From: Diabrotica undecimpunctata
Lineage: Eukaryota > Arthropoda > Insecta > Coleoptera > Chrysomelidae
Assembly: GCF_040954645.1 (NCBI RefSeq)
Contig: NC_092806.1
Location: 77,967,641 to 78,031,640 of the forward strand
Direction of reading: 5' to 3'
Length of the DNA: 64,000 bases
In this document: positions 55,045-64,000 of the stretch, piece after piece
Numbering within the stretch: the first letter of the stretch is position 1
Layout of the letters: the number at the start of each line of letters is the position of its first letter
The notes under the pieces: model-generated
What the model was told of the DNA's origin: nothing
Databases searched by the model: none
Seen by the model: only the letters and a program-made list of their open reading frames with translations
Position numbers and translations under genes: made by a program

Positions 55045-55930
55045 TAACCATCTACATCATCTATAATAGCGTCATTATAAGCAATGCAATAGCAAACAAT
55101 AATGTAAAAAAGTTTTGCTCGTTTTCAGGAATCAAATGCATAATAGATTTAATATCATTTAACTTGGGCGCAGAAATAGGTTTTCCAGTCGGCCATGAAA
55201 GCTTCAAGTCAGTTGTTAATGACAGCTGTGGTTTACCTTTAACTTTTGGTTTGAAATCAACTTCCATAAACTGTTCATCATCATTATGTGAGAATTAAAT
55301 TAGATTAAAAAATAAACTAAATGGACGTTCCGTCTCGATTTTAATTTTTCGAACTAAAAACCAGTTTACTTTTTGTCCTGTAATATCGGTTTGTCTGTAG
55401 GCAATCATTTTTTCTAGACTACTTGAACTTAAGAAGTCACTGGTAGTCATGGTGTTCACTGTTATTGCATTTGTTTTCCTGCAGCTTCTCATAACATTTT
55501 CATAATCTTCTGACCCATACAATCTTTGTTGAAATTTTATGGCTTTTTCTATATCGCTAAAATCAGCGTCATCAGGCAGAAAACTGTGCCCCTATTTCAA
55601 ACAATTTATTGTTATGTAAGGCATGCTTCAGCAACAAACATATTTTAATGTTGCGGTTTTGGCCGCCACATCAATCGCGCCAAAAACGAATTTCTTCGCT
55701 TGTAGAAAATAATGCTGGTTGGAAGTTTTGACATTGGTAACGTTTTCTCAAGATCAAATGTAATAGTTTCCACAAGTTAATTAGATTTTGCTTCATTAAA
55801 ATCTTCTTTCATTTGCTTCCTACCTTGTTCGGCTGCTTCAAGTGTTCATAATGTCGTTGGTTAAAATTTTCTACATCAATAACGATATTTGAAGCAGCTG
55901 ATTTTGCAAAATAAATATCACATTTATTAC
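55045..55930 (-). pseudogene. Transposon-type protein resembling DUF7869 family
   Basis: Minus-strand reading: CNKCDIYFAKSAAS near 55930, ITFDLEKTLPMSKLPTSIIF YKR near 55740, GHSFLPDDADFSDIEKAIKF-like text near 55570 (with a frame break), then YGSEDYENVMRSCRKTNAIT and DFLSSSSLEKMIAYRQTDIT in the frame 55522-55295, and VDFKPKVKGKPQLSL in 55267-55061. This order is familiar from a multi-copy insect protein whose C-terminal half I believe is annotated DUF7869; the function is not established to my knowledge. About four frame breaks and an internal deletion. The name is from memory and should be treated as tentative. Confidence 0.5.
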
Positions 55931-56130
55931 ATGTACTTATCCTTTTTTAAAGTTTTACGTGTAATGTTAAACTCGGTGTAGAAATTACGCCTATAATATG
56001 AGAAGCTAAAAAGTAAAGTTCGTGTAACCTTCTAGCTAAGGTCTAGTAACCTAATTACACTAAAGTAATTATGTCTGACTACCTAATTTGTGTTAATCGA
56101 ATAAGATGATTAGGGATATTGCAAATCCTA

Positions 56131-56291
56131 CGGGGAATTCATTCATCGCGGGACCCAGACGGGAACATAGAATTCATTTTATTTTTGTTTTATAAGTATA
56201 CAACGTAGAATTCCTTTTTATTTTTTATTTATTGTATATATACTAAATAGATTTATTTTTATTTCAAACCTGTGTTTTACTGAGTCTGTCG
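56131..56291. repeat. Direct repeat copy 1 (~161 bp)
   Basis: Runs from CGGGGAATTCATTCATCGCG to GTGTTTTACTGAGTCTGTCG and matches 56643-56810 with about 90 percent identity by eye. Possibly an LTR pair or a tandem duplication. Confidence 0.7.
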
Positions 56292-56719
56292 CGACTGTCC
56301 AGTCTGTCTGAGATTTCCGTATTGAGGATCATACTCTGTCCCTAACCAAGCGGAACCCATCGGTATTGCGTATTGAGCATTACCGTGGATCTGCACAGAA
56401 CCAACTGGGACAGAGAGATTTCCGTACTGAGGATCATACTCTGTCCTTAGCCAAGCGGAACCCGTCGGTATTGTGTATTGAACATTGCCATGGGTCTGCA
56501 CAGCTAAATATTTTGTTTGCGAGTGTATTCGGAGCTTTCGCTGAATTGAAGCGAAAGCGAGTATAAATCTGCGCGCGATCGATTTCCCCCATTTCGTTTC
56601 TTATTAGTACTAATTAATTTCTTTTCTTTTATAGACGTTCGCCGGGGACTTCGTTTATCGCGGGATCCAGACGGGGACGTAGAATTCGTTTTAGTTTTAT
56701 TCATTGTATAAGTATACAA
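56277..56719 (-). pseudogene. Repeat-bearing gag-like open frames
   Basis: The frame 56719-56504 begins MNKTKTNSTSPSGSRDKRSP, an N-terminus that looks gag-like. After a frame change, 56501-56277 holds two copies of a 35-residue unit: HGN.QY.IP.GSAWL.TEYD followed by PQYGNL and a V-P-V-G-S-V-Q linker. The DNA period is 105 bp (56311-56415, 56416-56503), a multiple of three. I do not recognise the protein. Enclosed by direct repeats of ~165 bp, so probably a small or deleted retroelement. Confidence 0.45.
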
Positions 56720-56810
56720 CGTAGAATTCCTTTTTATTTTTATTTATTGTATATATACTAAATTAATAGATTTATTTTTAGTTCAAACCTGTGTTTTACT
56801 GAGTCTGTCG
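56643..56810. repeat. Direct repeat copy 2 (~168 bp)
   Basis: Partner of 56131-56291; contains GTATACAACGTAGAATTCCT and ends GTGTTTTACTGAGTCTGTCG like copy 1. Confidence 0.7.
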
Positions 56811-56999
56811 CCCCGAAAGAGCTACCCATCACAAACAATCTCAGACGTTCCACGCGACATTCTTATAAACTTTCAGATTATTTCAAAATCACTAAAGCGA
56901 GGTCTAAAAACTCTGGATCTTTGTTCTAAAATTACTATTTCGCGAAACTGTAGAATAACATAGACATTTCGTCAATAGATGGCGCTAGAGGTATTATTT

Positions 57000-57235
57000 A
57001 AGATTTATATTCTGGAGCTGGGTGCAGGGGTATTGTGTAAATCAATTTAACGACAGAAACTAATATTTCAAAATTTTTCGGATGGTTCCCTGTTCTATAT
57101 CTACATCCAATTAATCTTCTTTGATAATTTGTTAAATAATCTTTAAACTTAAATAAAGTTCTATATATTTTGTTTTCCAAAGACGTCGTTTGATCCTTTG
57201 TTAATTTTTTATAAGGTCCGTTTGTTATTAGATCT
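57000..57235 (-). pseudogene. Penelope-like RT, N-terminal fragment
   Basis: SKDLITNGPYKKLTKDQTTS, LENKIYRTLFKFKDYLT then a less certain tail to 57000. The PYKKLTKDxTxxLExKIxRxL pattern is the usual start of PLE RT. No further PLE parts nearby in this orientation. Confidence 0.5.
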
Positions 57236-58130
57236 TTTGAAGTTATACTTCTATACGCGCGTTCGACGTTGGAAATTTGTACGGAAGTGAATCAGCAAAA
57301 TAATTACATATGTAAGATATAGGTAAGAGAGAGACAGAAAATACATTTTCTCCCTCTTTCTCTCTCGAGAATAAAAATGTTCCTTTTATAAATAGATTAT
57401 AAAATATTATAAAATAAATTAATATTATTCTTATTTTTCCATTCTATTCAGATTTGTCTTGAGCCTCGTTAGGCATGTTAAATTATAAATTAAAACTTGT
57501 AAATATCTCAAGAAAGTTCAAATGTGTACTTATATATACAACAAACAACAATTAAATTTTGTATCTGTCAATTGACAGTTGTATCACGAAACAATATTTT
57601 TATTATATTAATATTATTATCATGGCAAATTAAACATATGCGTAAGTTATGTATATTGTTATTTTTAAATACTTGAATGAATATTGCATTTTAATTTGTA
57701 TTGTTTTATTATAATAAATTATATTGCAGTGTATTGTATTGTATTTTTATATTAATAACAAAATAAACAATGAATTTTACTGCAGAGTATGTGTAAAAAA
57801 ATTTTTTTGCATTCAACTCCTTTTATACATATATGTTTATGTTTTGTTTAATTTTATTAAACTTTGTTAATTTAATTTTACATAATACTCGTTGGTAATG
57901 ATTGACATATTTTCTCCACTGGGCTAATTATGTCTAAATTTGAAATAGATGGATGAGTAACAGCAAAGTTTAGGCCCTTTGACAGTATTAAACTCTACGT
58001 TGCATTTAAATGTCTATTTCATAGATTGCCAACTGTCACTTATTTCTATTGAAGTTATCTAACGTATTGTACCATTTTAGTTATTAGGTATTTATTATGT
58101 ACTAGAATAATCTGGAGTAGTCCACCTCTT
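57236..58130. other. AT-rich, no feature recognised
   Basis: Contains a GAGAGAGACAG / CTCTTTCTCTCTC purine-pyrimidine inverted stretch near 57330-57365. No gene. Confidence 0.4.
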
Positions 58131-58139
58131 ATTCGTTTG

Positions 58140-59230
58140 TTTGACGGGTCGATCCTCCTGCGCTCGATTCATCTAGAAGCTTTTCGTCGTCTCGCAATGC
58201 AACCGTTATATGGGCTACGTCGAATGCATGTTCGTAACACTGCACCCCTCTTAGATCTAAGCGTCCCGATCAGCAACTCTATATGTAGGCCTAGGATGGC
58301 GGAACCTACAGGACTCTCCAGCTCTGCATGAACCCCTCAGAAAGTGATTACAATTTGTACTGCACGGCGGTCTCGAAAGAGCATCAGCATTTAAATGAAC
58401 TCTTCCAGCCCTGTGTTCGATCTAGTAATCATATTCTTGTAATCGTCTTGTAATCTAAACATCTTGCCATCTGGCCCTCTGGATTACGGAATTGAAGAAG
58501 CCATTTTAAAGCGGTTTGATCCGTACGAAGAAGAAACTTTCTGCAAGTATTTATGGAAATGCTCGCAAGCTTAGCAATTCTCTCCTGGTAATGCAATAGT
58601 TTCTTTCTGGTTTCGACAAGATTTTGCTAAAGTAAGCGATGACTTTCTCCTGCCCATCTTGGATTTGGGAGAGAACAGCTTCTAGTGCACTGTTGCTGGC
58701 ATCGGTGTCCAACCCAAATTTTCCTGCCAGTCTAGGGTAGCTTAAAATCGGTGCACTGATCACAGCCATTTGTAGTTCTTCGAAAACTTTTTGACACTCT
58801 TCGCTCCATGTATATTCTTTGCCTTCTTCTGTAAACTTTGTTAATGGCTTGGAGATATTGGCAGTTCTAGAAACTTTGTCGTTTTGTCTAGCTGCTTCTT
58901 TAATAATTTGAAAAGTTTCATCGAATCTTTTGGAAACATTGGAAACAACATTTTCGAATTTTCCATTAATTATTTTCGTTAAAACTGTTTCTTCCGCTGA
59001 TTGAAACTGGAATGTCTCTGAGTTATCTCCATTCTTGTTGAGAACATTCTTGAGTCATTCTTGGAGGATCTTCTTGGACCCGCTGCAGTCTTCATCGCGT
59101 TCTTCTAATTGCTCACGCAACTGTTTTACTGAAAGTTCTACTAGCAGCATCTTTGGTCAGGCACACACGTACTTTTGTAAATGTTCTTACAAATATCACT
59201 ACCGAACTACGAGGATGTTTCCGACAAACA
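58140..59230 (-). mobile_element. Gypsy A, internally deleted copy
   Basis: Minus strand from 59150: gag N-terminus MLLVELSVKQLREQLEERDE with a SAP-like look, to NVVSNVSKRFDETFQIIKEA near 58920; then directly KPLTKFTEEGKEYTWSEECQ (RT thumb end) near 58840, RNase H GLDTDASNSALEAVLSQI in the frame 58769-58551, and after a break LQEYDY and HRAGRVHLNADALSRPPC near 58400. Gag C-terminus, protease and most of RT are missing. Integrase is absent. RNase H is near identical to that at 7.5 kb. Confidence 0.8.
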
Positions 59231-59620
59231 AAACAGTTCAAAAGTCCTTTTTTTAGCAAATACTGCTGAATTTATCTTTAAATCAATCTCACACCGGACA
59301 ACACTGTACCGTTTTTAAATAAAACGAGCGGTTCTTAATTTATATAAATATATTTATTTATAAGTTTACAGCACAAAAATATATTATCAACTAAACTTAA
59401 CTCAGAAGGTCTGCCTAGATATAAAAGTTTTATATAAAAGCAAATCTTTAATACTTACTTATCTTGTTCAACAAAAAATAAGTTTGATCCATTAAACTGT
59501 AACCTTTCTCGGATCAAAGATAAACTGGCTCTGTGTAGAATTTTTATCTATTTTTAGAATGAACTATCTTAAAATAAAGTCGTCCCAGGAATGCACCTCA
59601 GCAATATTGGCAATATCATT
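59231..59620. other. Non-coding, perhaps Gypsy A leader or LTR
   Basis: Lies upstream of the Gypsy A gag start on the minus strand. No second copy is available to test for an LTR. Confidence 0.3.
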
Positions 59621-59624
59621 TTAA

Positions 59625-59850
59625 AATTGTGTTCTTTAAAATGTACAATATATGTCTAAATTGTCAATATAAATGTGTCAGATAAAATTAAATTATTAGA
59701 AGAATTTTTCACCAAGTTACAAAAAATAAAATTTGTTTAATTTATCAATGTTTGTATTTTCAGAATGATTTCCGAAGTGGAAGTTGAAACGGCAATAAAC
59801 TTATTTTAAACTTCTATTGTGGCTTATTCCCATTAAAATAGTAAATCTAT
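59625..59850 (+). mobile_element. PLE 3' end copy
   Basis: TCAGATAAAATTAAATTATT, TTCACCAAGTTAC, then TTTCCGAAGTGGAAGTTGAA and CTATTGTGGCTTATTCCCAT match, in opposite orientation, the tail of the PLE at 52.8-53.5 kb. No coding part. Confidence 0.6.
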
Positions 59851-59984
59851 TCGTCCCAAAATAGTTCGTCAAATAAACATCAGAACGTGAAAACATCCAG
59901 AACCTATGTTAAAATTTTAATTTTGGTGAAAACTTTGCATCTTACCTAATTCAATTATGTACTGTAAAAGATATAAACACTTAA

Positions 59985-61220
59985 AAAATGTCTAAGGAAA
60001 ACAAAATATTTTTCTCATATATACATCACTTTTGATTGGATTTTAAAAAGTAGCATACCCTTAGAATGCCTGATACGTTAGCAATAAATTCATTTTAATT
60101 TCAGTACAATATGATTTCTTTATGATGAAATAATCAAACAAAGGTTAAAAATGCACTAATTTAATGGAAAGTTTTAACATAAAAGTCAATATAAAACATA
60201 AAAATCTAACAAAAAATTTGTTTAAAATCTATATTTCCTCCAGTAGCATTAATTACAGCTTGACATCTCCTTGGCATGCTTAAAATTTCGTTCAAATCAA
60301 TTTCGTTTTGAGGCAATAGGATCCATTCCTGTGTAAGAAGATCTTGAAGATTTTGTCTAGTATGAATATTGTGCAGATAAAGAGCAAACCGTCTCTGAAT
60401 CTTATCCCATACATGCTTGATGGGATTAAGATCTGGCGATTATGCGGGCCATGGTAAAAGTGTAATATCCTCATTATGAAACCGATCTCTTACTGTTGCT
60501 GCAATATGTGGCTTAGCATTATCCTACATTTAACGCAAATCAGGATTTGCAGGAGTGGCAAATCGAAGGACAACAGGTTCTAAGCTACGATTAATATATT
60601 CAGATTGATTCAAAGTGCCTTCCACAAAAACGGGAACAGTTCGATGATAAAAAATTATTTCAGCCCACATCACAACTTGTAGCACACTATATGGACGAAC
60701 ACCCTGTAGATGCCTGAGTCTCTCTTGTAGACCAGATCCTTTCAAAACTCTCACTCTTCTTGAAACAGGGTAGAGGCAAAAACTGGCTTTATTTGTATAT
60801 TACACAGAACTTCATTCTTGTAATCCCCAATGCACATGTTATTGTGCCCACCTTAATCTTAGGTGTCCACGATTTCAATGACGTAACATGGGAACCCTCA
60901 ACGGACGTCTGGCGTACAGGTCAGTTTCGTCTTATATATTCTTTAATGTTAACGTATATGGTTACATACAGTAATGTTCTGGGTATATTCTAAGGCCCCA
61001 TAAAGTTCACGTGCACTTATATGTACATTTCGACGAGGTAATCCTACCACATACTGATCCTGACCAGCACTTACCATTTTAACATATATTAAATGTCGAT
61101 GCTCCATGATTATCGTTGCGTCTAATGAATTTGTTTTAGTAAAATTTTAAAGTAAAATACAAACTATCTTTAAAATTTGAAGCATTATTTCTTAACAGTT
61201 TGAAGCAATTAATCGTATGA
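59985..61220 (-). mobile_element. Tc1 family B, second copy
   Basis: Minus strand from ATG at ~61107: MEHRHLIYVKMVSAGQDQYV, a decayed middle, then VFVEGTLNQSEYINRSLEPV in the frame 60754-60530, DNAKPHIAATVRDRFHNEDI (second Asp) and SPDLNPIKHVWDKIQRRFAL, where the catalytic Glu is Lys (codon 60416-60418). QNEIDLNEILSMPRRCQAVI closes the protein at ~60250. Leader and tail sequences match 47590-48585. Several frame breaks. Confidence 0.75.
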
Positions 61221-61305
61221 ATTTAAAGTGCTGTCACTTTTGCCTTCAGACCGTTTAATTTATACGGCATACTTTGTTTTTTTGATAAGTTTTCAAATCG
61301 AATAG

Positions 61306-61422
<117 letters not shown>

Positions 61423-61429
61423 TAAGGAT

Positions 61430-61680
61430 CACTCAGAAGAGTGGTGGGTTTTTTCGGCCAAAAGGTGGAGAAAAAAGACAAAGTTTATGGCTACTTCATC
61501 TATTTATTAAAGACGTTTCGCTTTCTTAATCAGAAAGCATCATCAGTTCATCTAAAAAGAGCAATATGAAAAAAGCACACAAGCATGGAAAAGTTGTTAC
61601 ATGTGTTACCTTAAAAAGATATGTAGCAGTCAGTGACATTAAAGTTGTAAAGACACTTAAGTAAATGGACATTATACGAT
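61430..61680. other. Non-coding, PLE terminal-repeat-like phrase
   Basis: AAAGACGTTTCGCTTTCTTA, then ATCAGAAAGCATCATCAG at ~61507-61547 is wording I associate with Penelope-like element ends. No coding part nearby. Confidence 0.35.
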
Positions 61681-64000
61681 TACTTACTTACTTACTTAGT
61701 CCTAAGCCTTTCTACCGTTAGGTGTAAGGCTGGTGGGGTTAAGATTTGCACTGTTGTCTCCATGCTATCCGGTCTTGTGTTAGATTTCGTGCACTTTCCC
61801 ATGTCAATCCTTTCTTCTCAACTTCTTTTCTGATTTCGTCTACCCACCTAACTCTTGGTCTTCCTCGTTTGTTTTTCCCTTGCATTCTCGTTTCAAACAC
61901 TCGTTTTGTTAATCTTTCATTCGACATTCTACACACGTGCCCGAACCATCTTAGTTGCCCCTCTACTATTTTTTCGTTTATTGGTTCTAGTTTTAGGTTT
62001 TGTCTGATTGTTTCGTTTCGTATTTTGTCTGTCCTCTTTCTGTTTGCTATTTTCCTCAGAAACCTCATTTCCATAGCATTGACTCGAGATTTTTGTCTCC
62101 CAGTCAATGTCCATGACTCGCTATTATAGATGATTGTAGGTCTAACTACTGATTTAACGACTGCCGTTTTTACCTTCTCCGGTATTTCTTTTTTTCCCAA
62201 AAATGTTGTTTTCATAGTGTTAAATAAGCTTCCTGTTCGTCCCATTCTCTCATTTATTTCCATGCCTTGTTTACCGTTTGATTCAATTATTGCTCCTAGG
62301 TATTTAAAATGTTCCACTTGTTCTAGTTGTTTTCCGTTTAATTGTATTGCGTGTGTCTTTCTCTTATTTGAAATTATCATTGTTTTTGTTTTCTCTGTAT
62401 TTATTTTCATATTTATGTTTGACAGTTCTTCTTCTAGGATTTCAAGGTTGTTCTGAAGGTCTTCTCTGTTTTCTGCTATCAAAACCATGTCGTCTGCAAA
62501 TAGAAGCTCTGATAGTTGAGTCTGTTTCATTTGCCAGTATCCTAATGTTAGTTTTCTCATTCTTCTCTTGGCTTTCTTTATTGCTTTATCCAGTACCACT
62601 GAGAACAGCAGTGGGCTCAACACGCATCCCTGTTTGAGGCCTTGACTTGTAGTAAATTCTTCGGATTCCTCGTTGTTGGTTCTTACCGTATTTGTATTAT
62701 TATTGTACATATCCTTTATTACATCAATTGTTATCCTGTCAACTCCTCTTTCCTTTAATGTCCTCCATACGTCCTTTCTTTGTATTCTGTTAAACGCCTT
62801 TTCCAGATAAATAAAGCATATATGTATTTCTCTATTTTTATTGATTACTTTCTCACTTATTTGTCTTATTGTGAATATGTGGTCTTGCGTGCTTCTGTCC
62901 TTCCTGAATCCACATTGTGTATCTTCCATAGTTGGTTCTATTTGGGTTTTTATTCTTGTTTCTATTTTTCTTGCGAATACCTTCCCAGGAATACTTGATA
63001 TAGTAATACCTCGGTAATTATTACAGTTTCTCTTGTCGCCCTTTTTGTGTATTGGTAGTATAATGTCTTTCTTCCAGTCCTGTGGTATTTCTGCTTTTTT
63101 TATGATATCATTTATTAGTTCTTTCATGCTGTTCACTCCCTCTATTCCCATGAATTTTATCATTTCCGGGGTGATATCATCCTTGCCTGGTGCTTTGCCT
63201 AATTTAACTCTTTCAATTGCCTTTTCTAGTTCCTCTGTTGTTATGGGTTCTACTTTTTGTTCTTCATTAATTTCTTGTATCTCCACTATGTTGTCTACGT
63301 CTGTATGAGTTAGCTCTTTGAAATGTTCTGTCCATCTTTCCATTATTTGGTTTTCTTCTGTTATTACCTTTCCATTCTTGTCTTTTATATTCGGCATCAT
63401 GTGTTCTTTCTTTTGTCTGAGCTGTTTTAATGCGCCATAGAAGAGTTTTTGGTTTTCTCTATAAATATTTGTCATTTTTAGTCCAAACTTTTCCCATGAC
63501 CTTTCTTTTTCTGCTTTTACAGCTATTTTAACCTCTTTTCTTTTTTCTTTATATGCCTCATAATCTTCAGGGCGCTTTGTACTTAGATATCTCTTCCATT
63601 TTTCTTTTTTGTTCTTTATTTTTCTTCGTATTTCGTCCGTCCACCATTCAGTTCTCCTCATGCTATTATTTGCTATTTTTGTCTTCCCGCAAGTTTCCTC
63701 AGCAGCTATGATTAAGCTGGTCTTGAGATTTTCCCACTTTTCCTCTATTTTCATCTTTTTTCTATTCTCATCCTTGTTTACCTTTGCATCGTGCTTTTTC
63801 CTATCGTTATTCCTATTCGTCGCCCTGGTCGTCATTGTCAGATCCTTTCCGTTGCTTTGGTCGTTATCAATGTTCCTCGTGTGGGTGTAGTTTTCTAGTT
63901 TTTTGGATGTTTTTCAAGTTCTTTTGTTATTTTGTTCCATCTCCATTCTTCTTGGTTTACTAACACCTTGTTGTAACCAATTTGGACGTTTTTGCCTTTC
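61681..64000 (-). mobile_element. LINE with large open ORF2, cut by window end
   Basis: The 3' end on the minus strand is a TAAGTAAGTAAGTAA tail at 61681-61699 following a short 3' UTR. ORF2 occupies 61739-63835; upstream to 64000 the reading GKNVQIGYNKVLVNQEEWRW suggests the linker after the endonuclease, with a frame break near 63895. The 5' part, including any endonuclease, lies outside the window. Confidence 0.9.
61739..63835 (-). CDS. LINE reverse transcriptase ORF2 (698 codons)
   Basis: Linker/pre-RT region (residues ~1-215, with WWTDEIRRKIKNKKEKWKRY and KLGKAPGKDDITPEMIKFMG), RT from ~255: IILPIHKKGDKRNCNNYRGI, DTQCGFRKDRSTQDHIFTIR, motif A ICFIYLEKAFNRIQRKDV, motif B TSQGLKQGCVLSPLLFSVVL, motif C ELLFADDMVLIAENREDL (FADD 446-449), HFKYLGAIIESNGKQGMEIN, then the C-terminal GQLRWFGHVCRMSNERLTKR and GRPRVRWVDEIRKEVEKKG. 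In motif A the usual Asp residues are Tyr 343 and Asn 349, so polymerase activity should be lost although the frame is open. The ATG used is not the true start; the frame extends upstream. Confidence 0.92.
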   Translation of the reverse strand: MTTRATNRNNDRKKHDAKVNKDENRKKMKIEEKWENLKTSLIIAAEETCGKTKIANNSMRRTEWWTDEIRRKIKNKKEKWKRYLSTKRPEDYEAYKEKRKEVKIAVKAEKERSWEKFGLKMTNIYRENQKLFYGALKQLRQKKEHMMPNIKDKNGKVITEENQIMERWTEHFKELTHTDVDNIVEIQEINEEQKVEPITTEELEKAIERVKLGKAPGKDDITPEMIKFMGIEGVNSMKELINDIIKKAEIPQDWKKDIILPIHKKGDKRNCNNYRGITISSIPGKVFARKIETRIKTQIEPTMEDTQCGFRKDRSTQDHIFTIRQISEKVINKNREIHICFIYLEKAFNRIQRKDVWRTLKERGVDRITIDVIKDMYNNNTNTVRTNNEESEEFTTSQGLKQGCVLSPLLFSVVLDKAIKKAKRRMRKLTLGYWQMKQTQLSELLFADDMVLIAENREDLQNNLEILEEELSNINMKINTEKTKTMIISNKRKTHAIQLNGKQLEQVEHFKYLGAIIESNGKQGMEINERMGRTGSLFNTMKTTFLGKKEIPEKVKTAVVKSVVRPTIIYNSESWTLTGRQKSRVNAMEMRFLRKIANRKRTDKIRNETIRQNLKLEPINEKIVEGQLRWFGHVCRMSNERLTKRVFETRMQGKNKRGRPRVRWVDEIRKEVEKKGLTWESARNLTQDRIAWRQQCKS

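Noticed and set aside
61746..63890. Plus-strand frames rich in Phe, Ser and Leu
   Set aside because: All are antisense to the 698-codon LINE frame.

Overview
This is an animal nuclear window, most likely an insect with a large, repeat-rich genome (possibly a beetle, but that is a weak guess). It is AT-rich, carries nine long (TA)n arrays, and contains the transposon mix usual in insects: Tc1/mariner, pogo, piggyBac, Ty3/Gypsy, several LINEs and many Penelope-like elements (PLEs). I find no convincing host gene, no tRNA or rRNA, and nothing bacterial. Almost every recognisable reading frame belongs to a mobile element, and nearly all are broken.

Layout. 0-3 kb: LINE 3' ends (one minus, one plus, one longer minus copy). 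4.4-6.3 kb: two PLE C-terminal pieces, the second framed by inverted repeats. 6.3-9.1 kb: a minus-strand Gypsy pol remnant (Gypsy A) abutting a mariner-like transposase fragment. 9.2-10 kb: a LINE. 10-14.4 kb: a decayed plus-strand Gypsy with coiled-coil gag, truncated before integrase where a 2.0 kb TIR transposon (14414-16431, 359-aa open transposase) sits. 16.5-20.3 kb: PLE pieces, a LINE tail between (TA)n arrays, and a hairpin element. 20.7-24.2 kb: Gypsy B (minus), with 5-bp TSD and a single gag-pol frame broken only by five TGA codons. 26.1-32.3 kb: a ~330-bp satellite array into which a young LTR retrotransposon, Gypsy C (27489-31895), inserted. 32.3-36.6 kb: an inverted-repeat element, a long-TIR transposon and a Tc1 element. 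37-39.3 kb: a 138-bp tandem repeat and a LINE. 39.4-42.5 kb: a PLE split by a LINE. 42.5-48.6 kb: LINE fragments, a pogo transposase running directly into a piggyBac C-terminal half, mariner and Tc1 remnants. 49-52 kb: LINE and Tc1 remnants, the Tc1 split by a LINE with a 13-bp TSD. 52.8-57.2 kb: a PLE with its 3' tail, a DUF7869-like transposon-type protein remnant, a 35-residue repeat locus and a PLE N-terminal piece. 58-59.2 kb: an internally deleted second copy of Gypsy A. 60-61.2 kb: a Tc1 copy. 61.7-64 kb: a LINE with a 698-codon open frame running off the window.

The elements do not work as a pathway; the window is a record of nested insertion. Insertion order can be read in several places: satellite before Gypsy C, PLE before LINE at 40.5 kb, Tc1 before LINE at 51.3 kb, mariner-like terminus before a PLE scrap at 25.4 kb, and (TA)n arrays before several TA-target transposons. 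The youngest elements are Gypsy C (two near-identical LTRs), Gypsy B (47 of 47 shared LTR bases identical) and the 61.7-64 kb LINE.
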